The notes beneath the pieces were generated by a model. It searched no databases. It saw only the letters and a list, made by a program, of their open reading frames with translations, and had not been told where the DNA came from. Positions 56,573-57,022 of a stretch of 57,022 nucleotides of DNA are shown in pieces. The position numbers were made by a program, and so were the translations under genes. Location: assembly GCA_902492005.1 (NCBI GenBank), contig CABUJV010000009.1, positions 1 through 57,022 of the forward strand, in the 5' to 3' direction. This DNA is from an uncultured Eubacteriales bacterium. GTDB lineage: Bacteria > Bacillota > Clostridia > Oscillospirales > Oscillospiraceae. The first letter of the stretch is position 1. The number at the start of each line of letters is the position of its first letter.

Positions 56573-56935
56573 TCAGGCGCCGAACAGAGCCGCCGCCTGG
56601 CGCATGTTCTCCGCGGCGGGCACACCGAAGGGGCAGCGGGCCTCGCAGGCACCGCAGGAGGCGCACTCCCCCGCCTTATGGGTCTGAGCGGCGTAGTGCT
56701 CCCGCACCGTCTCCGGCACCCCGCCCTGGGCTACCGCCAGATTGAGAAACTTGGTAAGCGTGGCCACGTCGATGCCCCTGGGACAGGGGGCGCAGTGGCC
56801 GCAGTACATGCAGTGCCCCTCCCATTTGATGCGGGGGAAGGAGGCAAAGGCGGCGGCCGGCCGCACCCGGCGGCCCGACTGCGCGCCTTCGCCGATGGTA
56901 AGCGCCAGCGCCAGGAAGACGCCCAGATAATTCAA
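56573..56935 (-). pseudogene. Aldo/keto reductase C-terminal fragment with 4Fe-4S domain
   Basis: This 120-codon frame holds the ferredoxin-like C-terminal part of an iron-sulfur aldo/keto reductase: CMYCGHCAPCPRGIDVATLTKFLNL and CASCGACEARCPFGVPAAENM. Full-length members have about 370 residues, with a TIM barrel in front; none of it is present here. The first 26 residues (LNYLGVFLALALTIGEG...) do not match the family and have no ribosome binding site. It is probably a deletion product. Confidence 0.7.
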
Positions 56936-56944
56936 AAATGTGGT

Positions 56945-57022
56945 TATCCCTTTAGCTCAGCCGGAAAAGAGTCCGGACTATGGGACAGTCAGGGTAGTAT
57001 AATCGAGCCATGAAACCAGAAA
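56945..57022. other. Window edge with a folded motif, a -10 element and the start of a gene
   Basis: The sequence CCCT..CCGG-AAAAGAGT-CCGG..GACT-ATGGGAC-AGTC-AGGG can fold as nested short stems. TATAAT at 56998-57003 and an ATG at 57010 (MKP...) begin an incomplete gene cut by the window edge. I cannot identify it. Confidence 0.35.

Overview
The window comes from the chromosome of an anaerobic, spore-forming, GC-rich Firmicute, most like an Oscillospiraceae-type gut Clostridium (Flavonifractor or Lawsonibacter relatives). This placement is an inference. It rests on a SpoIIR gene, Gram-positive Shine-Dalgarno sites and sigma-A promoters, a tryptophan T-box, EutV/EutW regulation of an ethanolamine locus, a malic enzyme with class II fumarase, and selenium accessory genes. 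No phage or plasmid backbone and no transposase is visible.

Layout. (1) 0-5 kb: a GntR regulator; a very unusual Cys/Arg/Asp repeat protein behind a sigma-K-like promoter; and an ABC transporter (SBP, permease, ATPase) under a T-box whose specifier reads TGG (Trp). (2) 5-17.6 kb: housekeeping genes. These are a DMT exporter, 3-methyladenine glycosylase, HAD phosphatase, PcrA-type helicase, a frameshifted P1-family peptidase, SpoIIR, IspE, a DUF1015 protein, a ThrH-like phosphatase, an aminotransferase with its Lrp regulator, DUF2089, YbjQ and small membrane proteins. (3) 17.7-19.2 kb: the infC-rpmI-rplT operon with a consensus promoter, an attenuator, and a probable AUC start codon for IF3. 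(4) 19.2-26.6 kb: a ferritin-like protein, HlyIII, DegV, TrmB, PlsY, a GreA-like factor, fumarase and malic enzyme.

(5) 26.6-29.6 kb: an AT-richer islet next to tRNA-Pro(GGG). It carries DUF3795, a helical protein and an ECF sigma/anti-sigma pair, and is bracketed by two diverged copies of the tRNA terminator. (6) 29.7-36.6 kb: a nucleoside hydrolase remnant, a Crp/Fnr-ferredoxin pair, and a selenium module (LysR, class V aminotransferase, YedE, YedF-like, DUF3343, SelD). (7) 36.6-42.5 kb: a TRAP transporter with an opine-dehydrogenase-like enzyme and a CdaR-type regulator, probably one catabolic unit. (8) 42.7-56.3 kb: an ethanolamine microcompartment operon in the order eutV-eutW-terminator-eutA-B-C-L-E-M-T-pduL-(uncharacterised)-eutN-pduS-like-pduT-like-eutS-eutP. 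(9) 56.0-57.0 kb: decayed genes (DMT transporter, MerR, aldo/keto reductase).

The parts most worth a second look are four. The EutV homologue appears to carry two ANTAR RNA-binding domains in tandem, with an intrinsic terminator directly downstream of its operon partner. The uncharacterised protein of the ethanolamine locus has an encapsulation-peptide-like N terminus. The Cys/Arg/Asp repeat protein appears to be a sporulation gene. Several genes (peptidase, nucleoside hydrolase, DMT, MerR, aldo/keto reductase) are broken by frameshifts or internal deletions.
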